Assembly (NCBI GenBank): GCA_964574875.1
Contig: CAZNOX010000006.1
Span: 17,547 to 81,546, forward strand
DNA length: 64,000 bases
Source of the DNA: DSCS01 sp035391585
Lineage (GTDB): Bacteria; Macinerneyibacteriota; Macinerneyibacteria; Macinerneyibacteriales; DSCS01
Reading direction: 5' to 3'
The position numbers were made by a program, and so were the translations under genes. This document shows positions 8,488 to 18,216 of this stretch, one piece after another (within the stretch, counting starts at the first letter, position 1; the number at the start of each line of letters is the position of its first letter). The notes under the pieces were generated by a model, which did not search any database, had not been told where the DNA came from, and was given only the letters and a program-made list of their open reading frames with translations.

Positions 8488-10092
8488 ATGGACCAGAACT
8501 TATGCCCCTTCCTGAACAATAAAGAAGGGAAACCCCTGTCCTGCATGAAAGGAGAGTGTTTCCTGTATGATTCTCCATCCCAGGCCTGCATCTTTCAGGC
8601 CATCGATCTGCACAATAAAGAGAATGTGACAAAACTCGGGAAACTCATCAAAAAAAGCAGCAATGACAACGGGGTCCTCATCAAAAAGATCGGAACTCTT
8701 TTGAATAACGGTATGAAGCCCATGACGGAGTTTTTCAAAGTCATGGACAACGGGAAAAAGATCAATGAACTCATCACTCTTCTGGGCCGGCAAAAGGGGC
8801 TGCAACCCGCAGAAGAGGGGGCAGAGCCGCCTTCTCTCTCATGGGACGGCGTCGAGCAAACGCTCGAAAAGAACTCCGGGATCCTTCTGAGGCTTCAGGA
8901 GCTCCTGGGTGAAGAGGGGCCTCTGGCTGAGAAGATGGGCCAGACAGCCCGGGCCGCTCTTGAGATGAAAGCCTCTTTGACGGAGTTGAAAGAGAACCTG
9001 GATGCTCTTCCCGGGAAAAGCGAAGACTCCCAGGCCGGAAGCGGAAAAGAGAGTTATCTTGAATCCATGAAGATGCTCCTGGAGACATTGAAAAAACCCC
9101 TTGCCGCCACCCTGAAGATCCAGAAAGAGGCCTACGACAGGCTGGGGGCTTTCTCCGAATCAGTCCGGGAATCCATGACCGCTATGGGTGAACAGTCTGC
9201 AGAGAACAAGTCGGCCTTCGAAGACCTGATCCGATATGTGCGTGAGAATACAGAAACTATAGAGCGCCTCCATGAAGAGGGGCCCCTGCGTGAAGAAACC
9301 CGGCAGCTCAACGAAAAAGCGGGACTTTATCTGGACATGGCACGTGATGCGGTTTCTTCGCAGCAGGAGACTGCAGTGCAGATGCTTGAAACCCTGAATG
9401 CGATCCGCCAGCATATGGAGTCTGTGGACCGCAAACTCGACCTGATGGAGCAGAGGATGGAAAACCTTGAGATCATCCGTCAGGGGATGGACCTCTGTGT
9501 GGATTCTCAACAGGCCCTCTCCAGGAGTTTCGTCAGCGGAATGGAGAAGATGGAAGCCTTTGCTGTCCTTCAGAAAGAGTATCTGCAGAACGAAGAATCA
9601 GCGATCAGGATGAAGAAGGCTGATGACCTGAACAACACCGGGCTGACCTTCCTGATGAACGGAGAACTCTCCGCGGCTGTGGACTGTTTCAAAGAAGCGA
9701 TCACGCTCAACAACCGTCTCTGGGGTGCGTACAGCAATCTGGGGATGGCTTTCAGTGAAAAAGGAGAGAAAGAGAAGGCCAAAGATGTCTTTAAAAAACT
9801 GATCAAACTCAATCCTGAGTTCAGCGAAAGCTACTATAATCTGGGAATGATCCTTGTGGAAGAAGAGATGACAGAGAAAGCGGTCCCTCTCTTTCGGAAA
9901 TCCATTGAAAAACGGCCCGATTTCGCCAAAGCCTATGTCTCCCTGGGGAATGCCCTCTATGAACTCGACCGTATCGAATTCGCCGTTAAAGCCTGGGAAA
10001 AGGCCGTGGCCCTGGATCCGACACTGGATGAGACCAAGGAGCAGCTGATGAAACTCAAGGAACTGGGACAGATAGGAGACGACGAAGAATGA
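8488..10092 (+). CDS. Cys-motif, coiled-coil and TPR protein of unknown function
   Basis: A 534-residue soluble protein. The N-terminus carries four cysteines (C6, C19, C24, C34) that could bind zinc or an iron-sulfur cluster. Residues about 110-380 are charged and heptad-like, consistent with long coiled coils. The last ~150 residues hold three to four clear TPR units (for example GAYSNLGMAFSEKGEKEKA). A strong GGAGG ribosome site precedes ATG 8488. The stop overlaps the start of the Clp-like ATPase (ATGA), which indicates coupled translation. I recognise no named family for the full architecture. An adaptor for the downstream AAA+ protein is an inference from context. Confidence 0.7.
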   Translation: MDQNLCPFLNNKEGKPLSCMKGECFLYDSPSQACIFQAIDLHNKENVTKLGKLIKKSSNDNGVLIKKIGTLLNNGMKPMTEFFKVMDNGKKINELITLLGRQKGLQPAEEGAEPPSLSWDGVEQTLEKNSGILLRLQELLGEEGPLAEKMGQTARAALEMKASLTELKENLDALPGKSEDSQAGSGKESYLESMKMLLETLKKPLAATLKIQKEAYDRLGAFSESVRESMTAMGEQSAENKSAFEDLIRYVRENTETIERLHEEGPLREETRQLNEKAGLYLDMARDAVSSQQETAVQMLETLNAIRQHMESVDRKLDLMEQRMENLEIIRQGMDLCVDSQQALSRSFVSGMEKMEAFAVLQKEYLQNEESAIRMKKADDLNNTGLTFLMNGELSAAVDCFKEAITLNNRLWGAYSNLGMAFSEKGEKEKAKDVFKKLIKLNPEFSESYYNLGMILVEEEMTEKAVPLFRKSIEKRPDFAKAYVSLGNALYELDRIEFAVKAWEKAVALDPTLDETKEQLMKLKELGQIGDDEE

Positions 10093-12269
10093 AACGATAC
10101 AATTTTTCAGCACAGCTGCAGCAGGTGATCCAGGCGGCGGAAACAAAAGCCCTTGAAGAGAGGCACGGGGTGATCGTCCCCCTTCATCTCCTCACAAGCC
10201 TTCTGGAACTCAAAGACCCGAAAGTCGACTACTGGCTTAAAATCCACAATATGGAACCTCAGAAGCTTTTGGCTCTTTTTAAAGAAGCCCTCGAAAAAAA
10301 AGAAAAAGTGCCTCAGAATACAGAGATCACCATCAGCGACCATACAAGGGAAGCTCTGCGGCTCAGCGGCATCATCGCCATGGAGAGCCAGGAATCCGAA
10401 GTGAAGCCTCTTCACCTTCTCCTGGCCCTTCTCCATGAGGCCGACGGGGAGCTGGCTGGGATCTTTACAGAGATGGGAGTGGAACTCTCCTCGCTGGATG
10501 ACCTGATCTATATCGATGAAATGAAACGCTCTTTTAGTGAAGACAAGAGTCTTGTGGGGCAGTTCAGTGTGGATATCGGACAGCTGATCCGCCAAAGGAA
10601 AAGGAGACCCCTGGCTACGGGATGGAAGACCACTGCTTCGCTTGTGGAAGTCCTGTCGAGGATCTATAAAAACACGCCTCTTCTCGTGGGAAGGCCCGGT
10701 ATCGATAAGAGTATCCTTGTGGAAGGCGTCGCCCAGCGCATCGCAGAGGGCGAGGGCCGGTTCGACTCATGCCGGATCCTTTATGTGCTCACCGATGCCA
10801 TGATGGGCCATGTGAAAGAAGCCAATGCCTTTGTGGAGCTCCTCCATCAGTTTCTCAATGAAGCCGCGGAACATCCCGGGACGATCCTCTACTTTGACGA
10901 GATCTACCCCGATTTCTACGGATCAGGCCCGCTGGACCTCCCTGTCCTTCTGAAACCTGTTCTGAGACAGGGGGCGCTCAGGGTCATCGGCGCGTCCAAA
11001 CGGGAGAATATCAGCCTGGTCCTGGACCAGGACCCCTTCCTGAAAGAAAAGATCCAGATCATTAAGATCAAACACCTTTCTCCTGAAAAGATCCTGAACA
11101 TCATCTATGAATCGAAGAGTGAGATCGAAGAGTACCATAATGTCGTTATTTCAGCTCCGCTGGCCACCCAGGCCTTTTACCTTTCAGGCCAGTTCTTCTC
11201 CAATGGAGAGATCGAGGGAACCCTGCAGCTTCTGGATATGGCGGCCACACGGGTGCGGCTCAAAGCCAGGACAGAGACGACACGGCGGCTGAGGTCGGAA
11301 GACCTCTATCAGGCTGTCTCTGAATCCCTTGGAGTCCCGGGCTGGAGGATCAGCGGAGAGCGTGAATCTTATGATGCGATTCCGGAAAAGCTCAAAGAGC
11401 GCATCATCGGCCAGGACGATGCGGTGGAACGGGTGGCCAGGGTCATCACGACACGTGAGACACCCTTTAACGTCAATCCCCGCATGCCCAACGGCATCAT
11501 GCTCTTTGTGGGCCCCCGCGGAGTAGGGAAAAAGGAGCTCATCCATGGATTAGCCGATGTCCTCTTCGGAGACCCCGAACGGATATCAGTCTTTGATATG
11601 GCCCGTTTTGAAGAGCCCGAATCACTGTGGGAACTCACCGGATACAGCGATAAGTCCAAAGGCGAAGTCTACCCCTCCATCCTCACACGGGTCCTTCAGA
11701 AATACCCGTTAAGCATCCTTTTTCTGGAAGAGATCGATAAAGCCTGCCCGGATGTCCAGAGGTTTTTTGCAGAAGTCTTTAAAACCGGAGCTTTTGAGGA
11801 CAGCCTGGGGCAGCATGTCTCGCTCTCCGGGGTGACTGTTGTGATGACGGTGAAAGCCTATGAAGAGAAGAAAAAACAGCTGGGCTTTACACCGGACAGC
11901 GAAGTCGATTATGATGTGAAAGCTGTCCATGAAGGGCTGGCTTCTCTGCTGGACCCGGAACTTATGAGCATCATGGACCAGGTGGTCATCTTTAAAGAGC
12001 TGCGAGACCATGAACTGAAGAAGATCATCAACCGGAACCTGCTGGAGACCTTACGGGAGAAGTGGGATATCCAATGGGTCATCCAGGATAAGCTTCTGCG
12101 TTTTCTCATCGATGAAGTGAAAAAAGAAAAGGATAAACTGCGCTCTCTGGAGCGACTTTTCCAGGGGCATGTCTTTTCACCCCTGGCCCTGGCCCTGGGA
12201 CGCATGGACCTCACTGAACGGGAGAGCATCACCCTGGGTTTTGACGGAAAGGAATTAGTCATCGAATGA
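10089..12269 (+). CDS. Clp/Hsp100-type AAA+ protein with degenerate ATPase motifs
   Basis: A 726-residue protein with a ClpA/B/C layout: two N-terminal Clp_N-type repeats (about 1-150), AAA+ domain D1 (about 170-420) and D2 (about 440-690). Key residues are eroded. D1 Walker A reads GRPGIDKS (G201-S208), with Asp where a glycine is expected, although Walker B keeps D270-E271. D2 Walker A is GPRGVGKK (Lys 482 replaces Thr/Ser), Walker B has E547-E548, the sensor-1 Asn region reads MTVKA, and the usual FxxRxD arginine finger reads LMSIMD. An LGF tripeptide (598-600) sits where ClpA/ClpC carry the ClpP-docking loop. This may be a regulatory or weakly active Clp relative. It overlaps the upstream TPR gene and the downstream mltG by four bases each. 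Confidence 0.8.
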   Translation: MKRYNFSAQLQQVIQAAETKALEERHGVIVPLHLLTSLLELKDPKVDYWLKIHNMEPQKLLALFKEALEKKEKVPQNTEITISDHTREALRLSGIIAMESQESEVKPLHLLLALLHEADGELAGIFTEMGVELSSLDDLIYIDEMKRSFSEDKSLVGQFSVDIGQLIRQRKRRPLATGWKTTASLVEVLSRIYKNTPLLVGRPGIDKSILVEGVAQRIAEGEGRFDSCRILYVLTDAMMGHVKEANAFVELLHQFLNEAAEHPGTILYFDEIYPDFYGSGPLDLPVLLKPVLRQGALRVIGASKRENISLVLDQDPFLKEKIQIIKIKHLSPEKILNIIYESKSEIEEYHNVVISAPLATQAFYLSGQFFSNGEIEGTLQLLDMAATRVRLKARTETTRRLRSEDLYQAVSESLGVPGWRISGERESYDAIPEKLKERIIGQDDAVERVARVITTRETPFNVNPRMPNGIMLFVGPRGVGKKELIHGLADVLFGDPERISVFDMARFEEPESLWELTGYSDKSKGEVYPSILTRVLQKYPLSILFLEEIDKACPDVQRFFAEVFKTGAFEDSLGQHVSLSGVTVVMTVKAYEEKKKQLGFTPDSEVDYDVKAVHEGLASLLDPELMSIMDQVVIFKELRDHELKKIINRNLLETLREKWDIQWVIQDKLLRFLIDEVKKEKDKLRSLERLFQGHVFSPLALALGRMDLTERESITLGFDGKELVIE

Positions 12270-13261
12270 AACTCTTTGAACAGACACGTCATCTGATCCT
12301 GAAGAAATACTGGATTCCCGCTCTTGTCCTTCTTCTGCTTTTCGCCTTTTTCTTCGAGTGGTTCCGCCCTTTCAAAGTGGAGGGGACTGTCTACCTGGAG
12401 ATCAAAAGGGGGGACACCCTCCAGACCGTCGTCAAAGCCCTTTATGAGCGCGGGATCACTCCCAGCCCCACCTCTTTCAAGCTTTTTTACAAGTTATTCG
12501 GGTGGAAGATCAACGCGGGGGATTACTATCTCAAGGGGTATGTCAATATCATCGAGCTGGCCGGTATGTTCAGAAAAGGTTTTAAAAAAGGGATACGGGT
12601 GACCATCCCCGAAGGGTTCCACTACAGACAGATCGCGCAGCTTCTTGAAGACAAAGGTGTGATCTCTGATTCTCAAGAGATGATGAGTCTCTACAGGGAT
12701 CCGGCTCTCCTTGAGGAGTTGAAGATCCCCGGCCCCTCCCTGGAGGGGTACTGTTATCCGGACACCTACTATTTTTCTGCCGGTGAAGACCCCCGGGAGA
12801 TCGTCCGTTTCCTGAACAGGCAGCTTCATGAGAACATCGCCCGGGCAGGACTTGAGGACACCCTGAGGAGATCTCCCTGGACGTTTCATGAAGTCCTGAC
12901 TCTGGCATCCATCGTGGAGGGGGAGGCCCGTCTGCCGGAGGAGCGTCCGGTGATCGCTCAGGTCTTTGAGAAAAGACTCGGGATGGAGATGCCCCTGGAG
13001 AGCTGTGCTACGGTCCTCTTCGCATTGGGGAAGCACCGTGATAAACTCTATTTTGAAGACCTTGAGATCGACTCTCCTTATAACACCTATAAGATCTACG
13101 GACTTCCTCCCGGGCCCATCAACAATCCCGGCCTGGCATCCATCACAGCCGTCCTGCATCCGGCTTCGACGGATTACCTCTATTTCGTTTCAAAAAACGA
13201 CGGGTCGCACTATTTTTCCAAGACCTATGCTGAACATCTCGAGGCCAAGAGGTTATACTGA
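12266..13261 (+). CDS. mltG: Endolytic murein transglycosylase MltG
   Basis: A 331-residue protein with one N-terminal membrane helix (about 15-33), a LysM-like region, and the YceG/MltG catalytic domain. The active-site segment ASIVEGEA contains Glu 218, matching the catalytic glutamate of E. coli MltG. The family signature YNTYKIYGLPPGPINNPGLASI follows in pieces around residues 272-293. MltG cleaves nascent glycan strands at the inner membrane and helps set their length. It overlaps the Clp-like gene upstream and the U32 gene downstream (TGATG). Confidence 0.93.
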   Translation: MKLFEQTRHLILKKYWIPALVLLLLFAFFFEWFRPFKVEGTVYLEIKRGDTLQTVVKALYERGITPSPTSFKLFYKLFGWKINAGDYYLKGYVNIIELAGMFRKGFKKGIRVTIPEGFHYRQIAQLLEDKGVISDSQEMMSLYRDPALLEELKIPGPSLEGYCYPDTYYFSAGEDPREIVRFLNRQLHENIARAGLEDTLRRSPWTFHEVLTLASIVEGEARLPEERPVIAQVFEKRLGMEMPLESCATVLFALGKHRDKLYFEDLEIDSPYNTYKIYGLPPGPINNPGLASITAVLHPASTDYLYFVSKNDGSHYFSKTYAEHLEAKRLY

Positions 13262-14472
13262 TGCACCGGGTGGAATTACTGGCTCCCGCCGGGACGGCCG
13301 AAAAGGGAGAGATCGCCGCTGCCTTCGGAGCCGACGCCCTCTACTTCGGGATCGACAATTATAATCTTCGGGCCAGAAGCGGGAATTTTACTCCTGAAGA
13401 AGCGGACCGGTTCATCCGCCGTCTCCACGGACAGGGAAAAAAAGCTTATCTGACCCTCAATATCTATCCCAGGGAGGAGGATCTCAAACCTCTTGAAAAG
13501 CTCATGGAGAAGATCCGCAGGCTGGCTCCTGACGGTGTGATCGTCTCGGCCCCGGGTGTTCTGGACATGGTGAAAAAGAGAGCTCCGGAGATTCCCGTCC
13601 ACGTGAGCACCCAGGCGAACATCACCGACAGCAGAAGCGCCCGTGTCTGGAAAGAGCTGGGAGCCGAGAGAGTCATTCTGGCCAGGGAACTCAGCCTGGA
13701 AGAGATCCGCTCGGTTTCAAGGCATGCCGGGCTGGAGACAGAGGTCTTTATCCACGGAGCCATGTGCATGGCTTATTCCGGGCGATGCCTCATGAGTAAA
13801 TACATGACCGGGAGAGATGCCAACGCGGGAGACTGTGCCCATCCCTGCCGCTGGTCCTGGTTTGTGCGTGAGGAGAAACGAAAAGAGGAGCTCTTTGAAG
13901 TATCAGAGGATGAGAGAGGCCTCTACATTTTCAATTCAAAGGATCTCATGCTCTATGACTATATGGATAAGATCCTTGATGCCGGGGTCTCCAGTGTGAA
14001 GATCGAAGGCCGGATCAAAGGGATCCTCTATGTGGCCACTGTGGTGAGAGCTTACCGGCTTCTTCTGGATGCGCTCATGAAGGGTGAGTCCCCGGATCCC
14101 CTCTGGAGAGAAAGCCTTTTTGAAGCGAACAACAGGGGGTATCATCCGGGATTTCTCATTCCCGGGGGATATGAGTCAAAACTGGAATCATCCCGGACAT
14201 TCGCCCCGTATGACCTCTTAGGCTACATCGATGCACAAGGGGATCTTGTCGCCAAGGCTCCCCTGGCAAAAGGGGGCGTGTATGAGGCTCTTCAGCCTCT
14301 GGACCCGGCTATCCGGAGTGTGCGGATCGAAGAGCTGCACTCCCTTTCCGGAGCGCCTCTGGATAAAGGGCAGCCCGGACAGGCATATCGGGCAGTGACA
14401 TCTCCTGCTTTAAAGCCCTGGAGTGTCCTGCGGTATCTGAGGCCGGGGGAGGCTCTGAACAGGGAGATATAG
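13261..14472 (+). CDS. U32 family peptidase, TrhP/YrrO-like
   Basis: A 403-residue U32 protein. The start has the typical ELLAPAGTAEK and ADALYFG segments. The family signature EVFIHGAMCMAYSGRC is followed by further cysteines in GDCAHPCRW, a pattern shared with TrhP (E. coli YegQ, B. subtilis YrrO), which takes part in tRNA uridine-34 hydroxylation using prephenate. The characteristic KDLMLYDYMDKILDAGVSSVKIEGR stretch lies around residues 228-252. The tRNA role is inferred from similarity within U32; peptidase activity is poorly supported in this branch. The ATG overlaps the mltG stop. Confidence 0.85.
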   Translation: MHRVELLAPAGTAEKGEIAAAFGADALYFGIDNYNLRARSGNFTPEEADRFIRRLHGQGKKAYLTLNIYPREEDLKPLEKLMEKIRRLAPDGVIVSAPGVLDMVKKRAPEIPVHVSTQANITDSRSARVWKELGAERVILARELSLEEIRSVSRHAGLETEVFIHGAMCMAYSGRCLMSKYMTGRDANAGDCAHPCRWSWFVREEKRKEELFEVSEDERGLYIFNSKDLMLYDYMDKILDAGVSSVKIEGRIKGILYVATVVRAYRLLLDALMKGESPDPLWRESLFEANNRGYHPGFLIPGGYESKLESSRTFAPYDLLGYIDAQGDLVAKAPLAKGGVYEALQPLDPAIRSVRIEELHSLSGAPLDKGQPGQAYRAVTSPALKPWSVLRYLRPGEALNREI

Positions 14473-17400
14473 GTGGAAAGAAAGAGCTTTCGTTTTCTCG
14501 CACCTTCCCTTCTCATCATCACTTTTCTCAATCTTCTCCTGAACTCTCCCGCATGGATCATCCTTTTTCTTCTTCTTTCTCTGGGTGCGTCTCTTTTCAC
14601 CAAAGAGAGGCGTTTCTTTCTGGCCGCTTTTCTTCTCGGCCTTCTCTATCTCCTGGCGGTCAATGATATCAAGAACAACGACTCTTTCAGAGAAAAGAGA
14701 CTCTTCGGGATCCGCGATACCGTGGAAAAAGAATACATGGGGCTCAAAGCCGATTTTTATGAGAAACGCAGGGAGATTGTGAAAAAGGAGTATGCCCCGG
14801 AGAGTGATATCGGCTACACTGCGCGGGACCTGGATTATACTCTGATCAAATGGAGCGGGCGAAAGCCTTTCGACGGCCTTCAAAAAAGGGTCTTTTTCCC
14901 AAAGCTGGATATTAACGGGAATGATGCCAGCCTGGTGTTTCAATTCTATGATGAGAACAGGATCTATACCCTGCGGCACCTCATCACCGCCCTCTACGGA
15001 ACGGAGAAGACCAAATCACAATGGCTCAGACATATCCAGGGACGGTTCGATACACGGATCACTCTCTATTTCACTCCAGGCCAGTTTTATATCTACGATG
15101 AACCTCTCCTTTACAATGATATCCATAAAGGAGAATCCGTCTATCTCTCTTCCGCCCATGCCCTCTATTCCAAGATGGAGGATGATATCATCCTGAAGAT
15201 CCAGGCTCATCCCCTCTCCTGGTATATGGCAGAGACCAAAAAACGGTTTTTCCTGCTCAACGGCCTTCTCTTTCTCTTTTTCGCCTTTCTCACAGATGAA
15301 AAAAAGCATCGTCTTGACCATGCCGCCATTGCTCTTCTTCTCACCTCCCTCGCTTTTTTCCCTCAAGCCGCCCTCCTTCTTCTCCTCACCTACCTGGCCT
15401 GGAGATGCCGCGGAGTCATTCCCCGTCTCAGGGACCGTCCCCTCAGGCAACAGGAACTTCTCGGCCTGGTGCTGGGATACCAGGTCTTTCTTCTGGCCTG
15501 GCACACTTTCTATTCTCATGCCACAGACTATGTGAAGATGGCTTTCTGGATGGGGGTCCTGATGAAAGACAAGGGCCTGACCATCGCCTCGTTCGTGCTT
15601 CTCTTTTTTATCGCGGTGTATGCCGCCCGTCTGATCAAGGTGACACATCTTTGGGCTCTCGCCGGAGCTCTTTTCCTTCTCCTTCTCAGTCTGGATCCCT
15701 CTCTGCTTCTTCTCGCCGTAGGGGGCCTGCTCCCCCTGGGACTCCTGGCCATGAAAAAACAGACAGCTCTTTCGGCATTTTATTTCTATCTTCTCTTCAT
15801 CCCCTTTATCCCCGTTGCGGCCCAGCTGATCACGGGTGTCGACGAGAAACTGGCGCGCAGCCAGATGGAGATGATCGAAGCGGAACCGGCACGGGTCATG
15901 TTCGAAACCGTGGAGCGGCTCCGTAAGGACCAGGCTTTTCTCTGGTCCCTGAAGGAGAATGTCCATTATGATGATGACAATTTCGCTTTTTTCAAATGGC
16001 TCCGTTCTCCTCTTTCTGATCAGCCCTATATGAATTTTATCTATTTTGAAAACAGAAACGGGGATATCTACAGCCGGTATGGTTCCGGCTGTTCGGCCCA
16101 TCCCTTCAGAGGCCCGCCCGGGTCCATCTCGTTCTCCGAGGGGTTCCACCTCTTCAAGGCTCCTCTGACATATGAAGGAGAGTTTGTGGGAAACGTGGTC
16201 ATCGGAGTCAAAGACGACTTTTTTATGCATGTCCCTGATCTTCCGGAACTCTTTTTCTCCCATGTCAAAAACGGGCGGACTGTCTTCTCCACTCGGGTGT
16301 ATGATGATGAAGTCACACGGGATATGCCTGTGAAACGCATAGGAGGGACAGGGGACTATTACCGGTTTTATATCAAGGCGCCCTGGAAGATCGCCATGAA
16401 ATATATCTTTTTCATCATGCTTGCAGAGATCATCGTCCTCATCGTCTGCGGCCTCTTTTCTCAAAAATGGCGGACCATGGCCAATGATTTCGTGAAACGG
16501 AATATGCTGATCATCCTCCTGCTTCTCATGATCCCCACTTCGGCCAATATCCTGCTTCTCTCCTCGGGGATCGTCATGGATATCCGCCAATCACTCCGGG
16601 AGAGGATCATCCGGGAAAAGGAAGCGATGATCTCCCGCCTGGAGAGCGAGGACCCCAGGGACCTGTTCCACCCCGTCCGTTCAAGGGAGATCGCATCTTC
16701 CCTGGATAATGATGTGGCAAACTGGACTCTCTATAAGGGGCCCGAGCGCCTTCTCTCCTCTGATGAAGACAGTTACCGTGTGAATATGAAAAACACCTAT
16801 CTTTCCCGGCACGATTTCATGGATATCACCGTTCATCAGGAGCAATGGAAACTCGACTATACCGTTCCCCGGCTCAGGCACAGGTTTCTCTGGGACCGCT
16901 ACCCGGGTATTGTTTTTGAGCTCTCTACTGTTCTGGCCCGCCCCACCCTCTGGCGTATCACCGAAAGTTTCGCATTATCCCTTATGGTGCAGTTTTTTGT
17001 CATCGCCCTCACGGTGCTCCTCCTCTATAAAAACGCCGGCCATCTTCTGAAACCGCTCTCCAAGATCATTGTCGCCACAAAGGAGGTGAGCCTGGGGAAT
17101 TTCAATCACAGGGTGGAGACGAAAACGCCGATTTCCGAGTTAAAAGTCCTCTTTACAAATTTCAACAGCATGGTCAAACGGCTTGCCATCCTGAAAAACA
17201 GCTTTATTGAAAATCAGAATTTTCTCAAGACCATCATCGACTCTCTTCCCGTGGGTGCGGTGACCTATGACGAAAGAGGCCATGTGGCCATATGCAACCA
17301 GGCTCTCCGACGCTTTTTCCCGGGTCTTGCCTATAAAGATTCGGTTCCGGAGAGTCTTCCGTTCCCCCTGGACTATTTTCAGGAGGGACAGGGGGAGCTT

Positions 17401-18216
17401 CGTGAAAAGGGGACGGTCTTCCGGTACAGCATCAAGAAATTCAAATACGGATATATCTTTCTTCTTTCCGATATCACCGGATTGATCCTCAGTGAAAAGT
17501 TCGATCTCTGGTTTCAGCTCACCCAGGAGCTGGCCCATGAACTGAAGAACCCCCTTATGCCCATCCGGTTTTCACTCAGCCGCCTGGAAAAGATGACAGA
17601 AGAGGTTGTCAAAACGCAAAGAGAGAAAGAGTCCATGAAAGACCTCTACGGGATCATTCATGAAGAGCTGGAAAGCATCCAGAGACTCATCGACCGTTTC
17701 CGGGAACAGACGCTGGAAGGGGAGAAAGAGATCCGGCATATCGATGTGGGAGAAAGCCTCAAAAGGATCATTGCCTCGTTCACTTCGTGTCACATCGATC
17801 TGCACGTCTCCAAAAGTCTTCCCCCTGTTCCTTTTTCACAGGAGAAGTTCGACCTGATCATGAAGAATATCCTGGAAAACAGCCTGGAAGCCACGGGAGA
17901 AGGGGCTGAGATCCATGTTGCAGCCTATTATGATGTCACTAAAGGATCTTTTGACGCCGGGAGCTGTCCACGGGACCAAAAATATGTTATCATTCATGTC
18001 AGGGATTATTCCGGAGGGATTGAGAATGATGTCCTCGACCGTATTTTTGAACCCTATTTTACGAACAAAAAGGGGGGCAGCGGGCTGGGACTCTACCTTG
18101 TCCGGAAATATATGGAGGAATTCGAAGGACATGTGGGGATCAATGTCCGGGATGGTGAAGGGACTGATACCTACCTTCTTTTCCAGACTGAAAAGGAGAC
18201 AGCCGGAGAATCATGA
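14473..18216 (+). CDS. Giant multi-pass membrane sensor histidine kinase, NtrY-like
   Basis: A 1247-residue kinase starting at GTG 14473, right after the previous stop. About 450 N-terminal residues contain two early helices, a periplasmic segment and a block of six or more helices (about 255-450). A second extracytoplasmic region (about 455-640), two helices, a third extracytoplasmic part and a last helix (about 835-860) follow. The cytoplasmic part has HAMP (862-915), PAS (930-1010), HisKA with ELAHELKNPL (His 1022), and HATPase_c with an N box at ENSLEA and GSGLGLYLV. The H-box style matches NtrB/NtrY kinases. It overlaps the downstream sigma-54-type regulator by four bases, its evident partner. 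The ligand is unknown. Confidence 0.88.
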   Translation: MERKSFRFLAPSLLIITFLNLLLNSPAWIILFLLLSLGASLFTKERRFFLAAFLLGLLYLLAVNDIKNNDSFREKRLFGIRDTVEKEYMGLKADFYEKRREIVKKEYAPESDIGYTARDLDYTLIKWSGRKPFDGLQKRVFFPKLDINGNDASLVFQFYDENRIYTLRHLITALYGTEKTKSQWLRHIQGRFDTRITLYFTPGQFYIYDEPLLYNDIHKGESVYLSSAHALYSKMEDDIILKIQAHPLSWYMAETKKRFFLLNGLLFLFFAFLTDEKKHRLDHAAIALLLTSLAFFPQAALLLLLTYLAWRCRGVIPRLRDRPLRQQELLGLVLGYQVFLLAWHTFYSHATDYVKMAFWMGVLMKDKGLTIASFVLLFFIAVYAARLIKVTHLWALAGALFLLLLSLDPSLLLLAVGGLLPLGLLAMKKQTALSAFYFYLLFIPFIPVAAQLITGVDEKLARSQMEMIEAEPARVMFETVERLRKDQAFLWSLKENVHYDDDNFAFFKWLRSPLSDQPYMNFIYFENRNGDIYSRYGSGCSAHPFRGPPGSISFSEGFHLFKAPLTYEGEFVGNVVIGVKDDFFMHVPDLPELFFSHVKNGRTVFSTRVYDDEVTRDMPVKRIGGTGDYYRFYIKAPWKIAMKYIFFIMLAEIIVLIVCGLFSQKWRTMANDFVKRNMLIILLLLMIPTSANILLLSSGIVMDIRQSLRERIIREKEAMISRLESEDPRDLFHPVRSREIASSLDNDVANWTLYKGPERLLSSDEDSYRVNMKNTYLSRHDFMDITVHQEQWKLDYTVPRLRHRFLWDRYPGIVFELSTVLARPTLWRITESFALSLMVQFFVIALTVLLLYKNAGHLLKPLSKIIVATKEVSLGNFNHRVETKTPISELKVLFTNFNSMVKRLAILKNSFIENQNFLKTIIDSLPVGAVTYDERGHVAICNQALRRFFPGLAYKDSVPESLPFPLDYFQEGQGELREKGTVFRYSIKKFKYGYIFLLSDITGLILSEKFDLWFQLTQELAHELKNPLMPIRFSLSRLEKMTEEVVKTQREKESMKDLYGIIHEELESIQRLIDRFREQTLEGEKEIRHIDVGESLKRIIASFTSCHIDLHVSKSLPPVPFSQEKFDLIMKNILENSLEATGEGAEIHVAAYYDVTKGSFDAGSCPRDQKYVIIHVRDYSGGIENDVLDRIFEPYFTNKKGGSGLGLYLVRKYMEEFEGHVGINVRDGEGTDTYLLFQTEKETAGES

